DNA from: Prevotella sp.
GTDB lineage: Bacteria > Bacteroidota > Bacteroidia > Bacteroidales > Bacteroidaceae
NCBI GenBank assembly: GCA_017557185.1
Contig: JAFZAP010000099.1
Coordinates: forward strand, 1-52,807
Length of the DNA stretch: 52,807 nucleotides
Direction of reading: 5' to 3'
The position numbers and the translations under genes are program-made. Below are positions 34,923 to 44,732 of this stretch, piece after piece (the stretch's first letter is position 1; every line of letters begins with the position of its first letter). The notes beneath the pieces were generated by a model. That model was given only the letters and a program-made list of their open reading frames with translations. It did no database searches and was not told the origin of the DNA.

Positions 34923-36281
34923 ATGAAACAGAAACCGAATTTGAATTTTTGGGCACTCTGGAACCTGTCGTTCGGGTTCTTCGGCGTACAAATCGCCTAT
35001 GCCCTGCAGAGCGGAAACATTTCGCGAATCTTCCGCACCCTCGGTGCCGACCCTCACGATTTGAGCTACTTTTGGATTCTGCCACCGCTGATGGGTATGA
35101 TCGTGCAGCCCATTGTTGGCACATTAAGCGACAAGACCTGGTGCCGTTTCGGCCGCCGCATCCCTTATCTTTTCATCGGTGCTTTCGTGGCTGTTGCTGT
35201 GATGTGTCTGCTGCCCAACGCAGGTTCGCTAGGCTTAGCCGTGTCGCAGGTGATGTTGTTCGGTCTTATTATGCTCATGCTCCTCGACACTTCCATCAAC
35301 ATGGCCATGCAGCCGTTCAAGATGCTTGTGGGCGACATGGTGAACGAGGAGCAGAAAGCCAAGGCCTACTCTATCCAGTCGTTCCTCTGCAATGCCGGTA
35401 GCGTGGTGGGATTCCTGTTCCCTTACATCTTCGCAGCCGTGGGCATCGCCAACGTGGCAGCTCCAGGTGTCGTGCCGCCGTCGGTCGTTTGGTCGTTCTA
35501 CATCGGTGCCGCCATACTCATTCTCTGTGTGCTCTATACCACAGCGAAAGTGCGTGAATGGCCACCGAAGGAGTATGCTGAGTATAACGGTAAGGTTGGT
35601 GAGTCCGAAGAAAACGAAATCGACGCTTCCAAACTATCTGAGAATGCGGAAACAGCCGTGAAGTCTGAGAAGTCCGACTGGATCACTCTTTTGCGTCACG
35701 CTCCCGCAACGTTCTGGAAAGTGGGTCTTGTGCAGTTCTTCTGCTGGGCCGCACTACTCTACATGTGGACCTACGTCGTCGATGCTGTGGCCGAGACCGT
35801 ATGGCAGACCACCGATTCTTCCAGCGAGGAGTATCAGGTTGCCGGTAACTGGACGGGTGTGCTCTATGCTATTCAGGCCATGGGCTCTGTGTTCTGGGCA
35901 ACCATGTTGCCTCGTTTCAAGAACACCAAGATGGCTTATGCCGTGAGTCTTGTGATTGGTGGCATCGGCTTTGCACTCATCCCCTTCGTGCCTAACCAAT
36001 ATGCACAAATCGTTCCGTTCCTGCTCATCGGTTGTGCTTGGGCTGCCATGCTTGCCATGCCGTTCACGTTTGTCACAAACGCCCTGCAGGGTTATGGTCA
36101 CATGGGTACATACCTGGGACTCTTCAACTGCACCATCTGTCTGCCGCAGATCATCGCCGCCATCTGTGGTGGTTTCATCCTGCGCATGGTGGGTGGCCAT
36201 TCTGCCACGATGATGGTTGTTGCTGGCGTGCTGCTCGTGTGCGGTGCAGCCTGTGTGGGCTTCATTCGTGACAAGAAATAA
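34923..36281 (+). CDS. MFS sugar transporter, probable maltose permease
   Basis: The 452-residue protein has about 12 membrane segments and begins LNFWALWNLSFGFFGVQIAYALQSGNISRIF, typical of the GPH/SLC45-like MFS sugar carriers found beside sus and mal genes in Bacteroidota. The loop GTLSDKTWCRFGRRIPYLF is the MFS motif A region. A charged central loop (ENEIDASKLSENAETAVKSEK) separates the halves. It should carry maltose or maltodextrin across the inner membrane. It is 51 bp after the regulator and overlaps the PAP2 gene by one base (TAATG). Confidence 0.85.
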   Translation: MKQKPNLNFWALWNLSFGFFGVQIAYALQSGNISRIFRTLGADPHDLSYFWILPPLMGMIVQPIVGTLSDKTWCRFGRRIPYLFIGAFVAVAVMCLLPNAGSLGLAVSQVMLFGLIMLMLLDTSINMAMQPFKMLVGDMVNEEQKAKAYSIQSFLCNAGSVVGFLFPYIFAAVGIANVAAPGVVPPSVVWSFYIGAAILILCVLYTTAKVREWPPKEYAEYNGKVGESEENEIDASKLSENAETAVKSEKSDWITLLRHAPATFWKVGLVQFFCWAALLYMWTYVVDAVAETVWQTTDSSSEEYQVAGNWTGVLYAIQAMGSVFWATMLPRFKNTKMAYAVSLVIGGIGFALIPFVPNQYAQIVPFLLIGCAWAAMLAMPFTFVTNALQGYGHMGTYLGLFNCTICLPQIIAAICGGFILRMVGGHSATMMVVAGVLLVCGAACVGFIRDKK

Positions 36282-36859
36282 TGCTCATGCGGAAAAACGC
36301 CCTTCTTGCTATCCTCTTTGCGCTGTTACCACTTTTGGCAACAGCGCAAACTGATAAACCCTACCACGGGGACGGAGCCGACGACTATCTTCGTTTCGTC
36401 CCCGTGGCAGGGGTTTTCGCTTTGAAGGCCTGTGGCGTAGAGGGAGCTTCGTCATGGAAAAGGCTGGTGGTGAATACGGCTGCCAGCTATGTGCTTTCAT
36501 CGGGTGTTGCATGGGGAATGAAACATGCTATCCATGAGCGGCGGCCCGACGGCACCGACAGCCGCTCATTTCCTTCGGGACATGCCACAGTAGCATTCGC
36601 GGGTGCACATATACTATATAAGGAGTACGGACATCGCTCCGTGTGGTATGGAGTTGCTGGTTATGGTGTTGCGACCGCGGTTTGTGTAGATCGCGTCTGT
36701 CGCAACCGCCACCACTGGTACGATGTTGCTGCGGGTGCAGCCATCGGCATTCTTGGCACCGAGGCGGGTTATTGGTTGGGTGACAAGATTACAGGCGAGC
36801 GGTCGCGTTATGCGGTTGCTGTTGGACCGCAGTCGGTATCACTCGCCGTCACGTTCTAA
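36281..36859 (+). CDS. PAP2-family phosphatase with signal peptide
   Basis: The 192-residue protein has signal LLAILFALLPLLATAQ and the three PAP2 motifs: KHAIHERRP (KX6RP), SFPSGHATVAF, and VCRNRHHWYDVAAG. The family dephosphorylates lipid phosphates or diphosphates in the envelope. No starch role is obvious, so its place in the starch operon is odd. Coupling is strong because its ATG overlaps the transporter stop; ATG 36287 is an alternative. An AACGTT-type half-operator follows 26 bp after its stop. Confidence 0.85.
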   Translation: MLMRKNALLAILFALLPLLATAQTDKPYHGDGADDYLRFVPVAGVFALKACGVEGASSWKRLVVNTAASYVLSSGVAWGMKHAIHERRPDGTDSRSFPSGHATVAFAGAHILYKEYGHRSVWYGVAGYGVATAVCVDRVCRNRHHWYDVAAGAAIGILGTEAGYWLGDKITGERSRYAVAVGPQSVSLAVTF

Positions 36860-36884
36860 AGGCGGCATGAAGTAAGAGATTTCT

Positions 36885-36898
36885 GCTAAACGTTTGCA
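36885..36898. promoter_or_regulatory. Degenerate LacI-family box
   Basis: GCTAAACGTTTGCA has a perfect right half and central AAACGTTT but a diverged left half compared with the two other boxes. It lies between the PAP2 gene and dyad array B, about 450 bp before the malQ box. Confidence 0.5.
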
Positions 36899-37001
36899 CA
36901 ACGATATTTTTGTCAGAAAACCTTATAGCATGGGTGGTTTGGTTATTATTGTTTCCAAACATTCATGTTGTCCTTAGGAACACCCGTCTTTCCATCAAGG
37001 A

Positions 37002-37199
37002 AAAGCATAGTTTTCGGAGTGTTAGGACAATGCTTTCAGACCGCTGTAGCAATGCTTTCGGACCGCTGTAGCAATGCTTTCGGACTGCCAGAGCAATGCT
37101 TTCGGAGTGCTAGAGCAATGCTTTCGGCGTCTAAGAACAATGCCTTTGGCGTCCAAGAGGAATGTCTTTGAGGTCCAAGTGCAATGTTCTTGTTGAAAC
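37002..37199. repeat. 22-nt-period dyad array B
   Basis: Nine gapless 22-nt units fill the middle of the 578-bp gap between the PAP2 gene and malQ. Cores include AAAGC-ATA-GTTTT, AGAGC-AAT-GCTTT (twice) and GTAGC-AAT-GCTTT (twice), followed by 9-nt linkers. Units 7 and 8 are degenerate. The flank CCCGTTGTTTTTTTGCGG resembles the flank of array A. A short open frame across it is only repeat translation. Confidence 0.85.
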
Positions 37200-37335
37200 C
37201 CCGTTGTTTTTTTGCGGTATTCTGTCAATATCTTTAACTTTTATGACGATTCCCTTTTCGGGTTAGAGGCATGAAAGCTATCAAATAATTCTTTACATTT
37301 TCTCTTTCCTAATTTGTCTTGTTTTGGATATTTTA

Positions 37336-37411
37336 TGCAAACGTTTGCGCATTTAATTTCTTCTTTTGCCCTTTTGATGAGCACACATTCTTTGATTTCT
37401 TCGTAATTTTG
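37336..37411 (+). promoter_or_regulatory. malQ promoter with LacI-family operator
   Basis: TGCAAACGTTTGCG (37336-37349) is a near-perfect copy of the susC operator. Its centre is 61.5 bp upstream of TAATTTTG (37404-37411), the best -7 candidate, which is 26 bp before the ATG. The distance equals that at susC. No -33 TTG lies at the usual spacing, again fitting an activated promoter. Confidence 0.75.
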
Positions 37412-37437
37412 AAGCAGAAATTTAAAAACCACAATCT

Positions 37438-39951
37438 ATGAACATCTATTTTCATGTTGAATACCACACGGTGTTTGGCGAAGAACTTGTGCTGAACATC
37501 GTCCGCAAAAACGAGGACGGCAAGGAAATGACCGCCCAGTATAGAATGGGCACCACTGACGGTCATCAGTGGACTTATGCGCTGAATAACTATCAGGTTC
37601 ATGGTGCAGCAGCAAAGCGTAGCGGTCAGGGAGACCGGCTTGACTATTTCTACAGTGTAGATAATAACGGTAGCGAGGAGCGAACCGAATGGCGCACAGT
37701 GGCTCACAGGCTTGAGTTGCTGCCTGCCAGCGCATTATGCTTCCACGTCTACGACCGCTGGATCGACATGCCAGAGGACAGCTATCTCTACAGTTCGGCA
37801 TTTACGGACTGCCTGAAAGAAGGAAAAGGCGATGCTCCTCTGCTTCAAAAGGAGGGCCAGGGGGGTGGAGCGCCAATGCTCCGTCTTGTCGTCCGCGCTC
37901 CGCAGCTGCGAGCTGGCCAGCAATTGGTCATCAGTGGCGAGAACGACGAACTGGGATTCTGGAATCTTGACAAGGCCCAGCCCATGACGGAGCACAACTA
38001 CAACGAGTGGGTTGTCGACCTCGATGCTACAGCTTTTGCCGGTCGCCGCGTTGAGATGAAGTTCGTTGCCGTCAGTAAGGAGGGGACACCTCTTTGGGAA
38101 ACGGGCCAGAACCGCGTACTCGAGGTGCCTACCGACCTGCGACGCGGTGACGTATTGGTCTATCAGATGGATCAGGCATTCTTTGCTCTCGCGAATCAGC
38201 GCGTGGCCGGAACGCTCGTCCCAGTGTTCTCGTTGCGCTCGAAGGGGTCGTTTGGCGTGGGCGACTTCGGCGATTTGCGGTTGATGGTCGACTGGGTGGC
38301 CCGCACCCGTCAGCGGCTGTTGCAGGTATTGCCCATCAACGACACCACATCCACTCACACCTGGACCGACTCCTATCCCTATTCGTGTATCTCTGTGTTC
38401 GCCCTTCACCCGCAGTATGTCGACTTGCGCCAGCTGCCTGAACTGAAGGATGCGAAGTTGAAGAAACAGTTTGAGGCATTGCGTCAGGAGTTGAACGCCC
38501 TGCCGCAAATCGACTACGAGCGTGTGAACAACGCCAAGCGCGACTACCTGCGCGCCTTGTTCGAGCAGGAGGGACAGCAAGTGTTGAAGTCGGAGACATT
38601 CAAGACGTTCTTCCGCGAAACGGAGCAATGGCTGGTGCCTTATGCCCAATATTGTCTGTTGCGTGACCAGACGGGCACAGTCGATTTCAAGGAATGGAAA
38701 GGCCACGAGACGTGGAACGAGGCTGATCGCAAGGCACTCTGCAATCCGCGCACGAAAGCTTATAAGGAAGTGGCTTTCTACTACTATGTGCAGTTTGTGC
38801 TGAAGACGCAGATGCAGGGCGTTCACGACCACGCACGCCAGCAAGGTGTCATCCTGAAGGGCGATATCCCTATCGGTGTGAGTCGCGAGGGTTGTGATGT
38901 ATGGATGGAACCGAAGTACTTCAACATGAATGGTCAGGCCGGTGCTCCGCCCGACGACTTTGCTGAGGACGGCCAGAATTGGGGCTTCCCCACCTACAAC
39001 TGGGACGAGATGCTGCGCGACAACTGTGCCTGGTGGGTGCGCCGATTCCAGAACATGAGCCATTTCTTCGATGCCTATCGCATCGACCACGTGCTCGGCT
39101 TCTTCCGCATTTGGGAGATTCCCATGCCGCATGCATCAGGTCTGATGGGACAGTTCTCGCCCGCGCTGGGCCTGAGCCTTGAAGAAATTCATTCGTGGGG
39201 CGTTTATAGCGAAATCGACTCGCTGTTCCTCGTCGACCACAAGGATTCAGAACGCTATCATCCGCGTATCAGCGTGCAGAAGACCGAAGCCTTCCAGCGT
39301 CTCTCGGCTTGGGAGAAGGAAGCCTTCCAGCGACTCTACGACGATTACTTCTACCGCCGCAACAACCAGTTCTGGTATCGCGAGGCCATGAAGAAACTGC
39401 CGCGACTTGTGCAGGCCACGCGCATGCTGGTTTGTGCCGAAGACCTGGGCATGGTGCCCGACTGCGTGCAGTGGGTGATGAACGAACTGCGCATCCTCTC
39501 GCTCGAGTTACAGTCGATGCCGAAAGATCCGAGCGTTCGCTTCGGAGTGCTTGAGCGCAATCCCTATCGTTCCGTATGTACCATTTCTTCCCACGACACG
39601 CCCACGTTGCGTATGTGGTGGGACGAGGATTACGAACGTGCGCAGACCTATTACAACCAGGTGCTTTGGAAGGACGGCCCCGCTCCTCATCCCATGCCCG
39701 GCTGGCTCGCACGCGACATCATCGCCAACCATCTGGCATCGCCTTCAATGGTATGTGTCATCGCTCTGCAGGACTGGCTCGCCATCGACGAGCACTTGCG
39801 GTTGGCCGATGCCAATGCCGAGCGTGTGAATATTCCTGCCAACCCAAAACATTACTGGCGCTATCGCATGCATCTGAACGTGGAAGACCTCATCGGTTGC
39901 GAAGGGTTCTCGAATGGCATCGCCCAGATGGTAACGCTTAGTGGGAGATAG
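37438..39951 (+). CDS. malQ: 4-alpha-glucanotransferase (amylomaltase) with N-terminal CBM20-type domains
   Basis: The 837-residue cytoplasmic GH77 enzyme transfers glucan segments between maltooligosaccharides, releasing glucose. The N-terminal 250 residues contain starch-binding domains (FHVEYHTVFGEELVLNIV; LRAGQQLVISGENDELGFWN), as usual for the long Bacteroidota form. Catalytic motifs are FFDAYRIDHVLGFFRIWEIP (Asp nucleophile), CAEDLGMVPDCV (Glu) and ISSHDTPTLRMWWDED (Asp). A REP-like repeat is translated between the two N-terminal domains (APLLQKEGQGGGAPM, 37833-37872). It is preceded by its own operator and promoter. Confidence 0.93.
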   Translation: MNIYFHVEYHTVFGEELVLNIVRKNEDGKEMTAQYRMGTTDGHQWTYALNNYQVHGAAAKRSGQGDRLDYFYSVDNNGSEERTEWRTVAHRLELLPASALCFHVYDRWIDMPEDSYLYSSAFTDCLKEGKGDAPLLQKEGQGGGAPMLRLVVRAPQLRAGQQLVISGENDELGFWNLDKAQPMTEHNYNEWVVDLDATAFAGRRVEMKFVAVSKEGTPLWETGQNRVLEVPTDLRRGDVLVYQMDQAFFALANQRVAGTLVPVFSLRSKGSFGVGDFGDLRLMVDWVARTRQRLLQVLPINDTTSTHTWTDSYPYSCISVFALHPQYVDLRQLPELKDAKLKKQFEALRQELNALPQIDYERVNNAKRDYLRALFEQEGQQVLKSETFKTFFRETEQWLVPYAQYCLLRDQTGTVDFKEWKGHETWNEADRKALCNPRTKAYKEVAFYYYVQFVLKTQMQGVHDHARQQGVILKGDIPIGVSREGCDVWMEPKYFNMNGQAGAPPDDFAEDGQNWGFPTYNWDEMLRDNCAWWVRRFQNMSHFFDAYRIDHVLGFFRIWEIPMPHASGLMGQFSPALGLSLEEIHSWGVYSEIDSLFLVDHKDSERYHPRISVQKTEAFQRLSAWEKEAFQRLYDDYFYRRNNQFWYREAMKKLPRLVQATRMLVCAEDLGMVPDCVQWVMNELRILSLELQSMPKDPSVRFGVLERNPYRSVCTISSHDTPTLRMWWDEDYERAQTYYNQVLWKDGPAPHPMPGWLARDIIANHLASPSMVCVIALQDWLAIDEHLRLADANAERVNIPANPKHYWRYRMHLNVEDLIGCEGFSNGIAQMVTLSGR
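37833..37872. repeat. REP-like repeat inside malQ
   Basis: CTCCTCTGCTTCAAAAGGAG followed by GGCCAGGGGGGTGGAGC is a palindromic copy translated in frame at the linker between two carbohydrate-binding domains. Confidence 0.75.
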
Positions 39952-39952
39952 G

Positions 39953-42265
<2,313 letters not shown>

Positions 42266-42283
42266 CAAAAAACGCTTATAACG

Positions 42284-44224
42284 ATGAAAAAGATATTCAT
42301 GTTTGGAATTGCTGCTTTGATGATGGGTTGCAACCCAAAGCAGGAAGAAGGTTTCTGTTTTGACGAAATGACATACTCTCCTTCGGAGACAGTTTTTAAT
42401 CTCTTTGCACCGACCGATGCAGAATGCTATGTCAAGGTGGGTGGCGACAGCGTCGCGATGACGTTGGTTGACAGCATTTGGACCGCAACCGTGCCTGGCG
42501 ACCAGAAAGGAAAAGAGTATGTCTTTGTGGTAAACGGGCAGGCTTCGCCAGGTGTCTTTGCAAAGGCAGTGGGCATCAATGGCAAGTGTGGTGTCATCAT
42601 TGACATGAAGGAAACCAATCCCGAGGGTTGGGAGAAAGACAAGCGGCCAGAGGTAAAGTCGCCTGCCGACTTGGTCATTTATGAGATGCACCACCGCGAT
42701 TTCTCCATCGATGCTTCGTCGGGACTGAAATATAAAGGAAAGTTCCTTGCGCTATCAGAGCCGAAAGCCATCGACCACCTAAAGGAACTGGGTGTGAACG
42801 CCATCCATATCCTTCCCAGCTACGACTTCGGCTCCGTTGACGAGACACGTCTCGAGGACAATAAGTATAACTGGGGCTACGACCCAGTGAACTACAACGT
42901 GCCTGAAGGCAGCTATTCCACCAATCCCGCCGACCCGCAATGCCGCATTCGTGAGTTCAAGCAGATGGTGCAGGCCCTGCACAAGGCTGGCATCCGTGTC
43001 ATCCTCGATGTGGTTTATAACCACACTTATGATATTGAGCACAGCAATTTCCAGAAGACGTTCCCCGACTATTACTATCGCAAAAACGACCAAGGAGAGT
43101 ATTCCAACGGCTCAGGTTGTGGCAATGAGACGGCCTCGGACCGTCCGATGATGCGCCGCTTCATGCTGGAGAGCGTGAAATACTGGATTGACGAATACCA
43201 CATCGACGGCTTCCGCTTCGACCTCATGGGCATTCACGACATCGAGACGATGAACCTCATCCGCGATGAAGTGAACAAGATAGACCCCACCATATTTATA
43301 TATGGCGAGGGATGGAGCGCTGGGCAGTGCGCCTATCCGCAGGATAAGCTCGCCATGAAGGCCAATGTCAACCAGTTGCACGGCATTGCAGCCTTCAGCG
43401 ACGAGATTCGCGACGCCCTGCGTGGCCCGTTCTCCGACGATACGAAGGGTGCTTTCCTAGCGGGTCTCGCTGGCGAGGAGGAGAGTTTGAAGTTCGGCAT
43501 CGCCGGTGCCATCGCCCACCCACAGGTGGATATGACCAAGGTGAACTACTCGAAGGAGCCTTGGGCGAATGAGCCGACGCAGATGATTTCGTACGTCTCG
43601 TGTCACGACGACATGTGTCTGGTGGACCGACTGAAGGCCAGCGTGGCTCCCCTCCGTTCAGAGGGGTTGGGGGAGGATGAGCTCATCCGCCTCGATCTCT
43701 TGGCACAGACCGCCGTCTTCACTTCGCAGGGCGTTCCGTTCATGCTCAGCGGCGAGGAGATGCTACGCGACAAGAAGGGTGTTCACAACTCTTTCGAATC
43801 GCCCGACAGCATCAACCGTCTTGACTGGAACAACCTCGAGCGCTATCCGCAGGTGTTCAGCTATTACAAGCAGATCATCCAACTGCGCAAGAACCATCCT
43901 GCCTTCCGTCTTGGCAAGGCCGAACTGGTTAGAAAGCACTTGGAGTTCCTGAGTCTAAGGAACCAAGGAGAAATGGAGTCAGGGAGCCAGGAAAACACCC
44001 CGTGTTTGGTTGGCTTCATCTTGAAGAACCATGCCGGTGGTGACCAGTGGAAGGACATCATCGTCATCCTCAATGCCAACCGCGAGCCGCAGACGGTCTC
44101 TATTCCTGAAGGTAAATACACCGTAGTCTGCTGCGACGGTCAGATTGACGAGAACGGTCTCGGCGAAATGCATGGCGACAAAGTTGTCGTTGATCCTCAG
44201 TCGGCCCTGATTATTCATGATTGA
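42284..44224 (+). CDS. pulA: Type I pullulanase lipoprotein
   Basis: This 646-residue GH13 (subfamily 14-like) enzyme has lipid Cys in AALMMGCNPKQEE. An N-terminal CBM48-like domain (NLFAPTDAECYVKVGGD) precedes the type I pullulanase motif YNWGYDPVNYNVPEGSYS. The catalytic residues are in GFRFDLMGIHD, YGEGWSAG and YVSCHDDMC. It debranches alpha-1,6 links of amylopectin or pullulan fragments. It lacks the acidic surface-export run right after Cys, so periplasmic action is inferred. Repeat-derived residues APLRSEGLGED (43645-43678) lie in a loop after the third catalytic motif. A charged stretch (RNQGEMESGSQEN) near 43950 may be another insertion. Confidence 0.9.
   Translation: MKKIFMFGIAALMMGCNPKQEEGFCFDEMTYSPSETVFNLFAPTDAECYVKVGGDSVAMTLVDSIWTATVPGDQKGKEYVFVVNGQASPGVFAKAVGINGKCGVIIDMKETNPEGWEKDKRPEVKSPADLVIYEMHHRDFSIDASSGLKYKGKFLALSEPKAIDHLKELGVNAIHILPSYDFGSVDETRLEDNKYNWGYDPVNYNVPEGSYSTNPADPQCRIREFKQMVQALHKAGIRVILDVVYNHTYDIEHSNFQKTFPDYYYRKNDQGEYSNGSGCGNETASDRPMMRRFMLESVKYWIDEYHIDGFRFDLMGIHDIETMNLIRDEVNKIDPTIFIYGEGWSAGQCAYPQDKLAMKANVNQLHGIAAFSDEIRDALRGPFSDDTKGAFLAGLAGEEESLKFGIAGAIAHPQVDMTKVNYSKEPWANEPTQMISYVSCHDDMCLVDRLKASVAPLRSEGLGEDELIRLDLLAQTAVFTSQGVPFMLSGEEMLRDKKGVHNSFESPDSINRLDWNNLERYPQVFSYYKQIIQLRKNHPAFRLGKAELVRKHLEFLSLRNQGEMESGSQENTPCLVGFILKNHAGGDQWKDIIVILNANREPQTVSIPEGKYTVVCCDGQIDENGLGEMHGDKVVVDPQSALIIHD
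43645..43678. repeat. REP-like repeat inside the pullulanase gene
   Basis: CTCCCCTCCGTTCAGAGGGG followed by TTGGGGGAGG matches the repeat family and is read in frame. Confidence 0.75.
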
Positions 44225-44230
44225 GAAAAT

Positions 44231-44710
44231 ATGAAAAATTGGAAATTTCAGTCTAACCGCCTTGATGAGATTTATTTGCATGATAATGTCATCACAGAAT
44301 TTGTTAAAGACGGAAACGATGTCATTCTTTTATTCAATGACATTGAAGATGGTGTAGCATATGGTTTCGATGTTTGTAAAGAAAATCCTTTGAACAACAC
44401 CGGAAAGCATAAACTTACAGGACGAGCTGCGATAATCTTGAAAGATTTTTCGCTTTTGGAAGGAAAAGAGCATCTTGTAGGGGATGTGACAAACACATTG
44501 GATGAAGATCATTTATTCGATGGTCATCTGCATGACCAAATTGTCTCTAGTTTCGAATGGAATGATCATTCAAAAACATTCACATTGTATTCTTTCCCAG
44601 ATGAAAATCCTTCAAAGTATTATCGTATAGATTTCGTATTCCATTGCTCAGAGGCGTTTGCCTGTTGGAACGAATTTGTACAAGATTCTTGGTTTGAAGA
44701 AACAGAATAA
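44231..44710 (+). CDS. Unrecognised 159-residue protein, foreign composition
   Basis: This is a soluble, acidic protein (no signal or membrane segment) with FQSNRLDEIYLHDNVITEF, DVILLFNDIEDGVAYGFDV, DEDHLFDGHLHDQIVSSFEW and FVFHCSEAFACWNEFVQDSW. I do not recognise a family. The fold looks alpha+beta, like some small immunity-type or DUF proteins. The DNA is clearly AT-richer than the pullulanase and amylase genes on either side, with A/T-ending codons. It starts 6 bp after the pullulanase stop and ends 22 bp before the next amylase, so it is probably transcribed with the starch genes although it looks like an insertion. No role in starch use can be inferred. Confidence 0.7.
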   Translation: MKNWKFQSNRLDEIYLHDNVITEFVKDGNDVILLFNDIEDGVAYGFDVCKENPLNNTGKHKLTGRAAIILKDFSLLEGKEHLVGDVTNTLDEDHLFDGHLHDQIVSSFEWNDHSKTFTLYSFPDENPSKYYRIDFVFHCSEAFACWNEFVQDSWFEETE

Positions 44711-44732
44711 TTACAATAATAATTATCAACTT

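Noticed and set aside
36965-37171. 68-codon open frame across array B
   Set aside because: It is only translation of the 22-nt repeats, with no start signal or conserved product.
37735-39132. 465-codon open frame antisense to malQ
   Set aside because: It is a shadow of a clearly conserved GH77 gene; no motifs.
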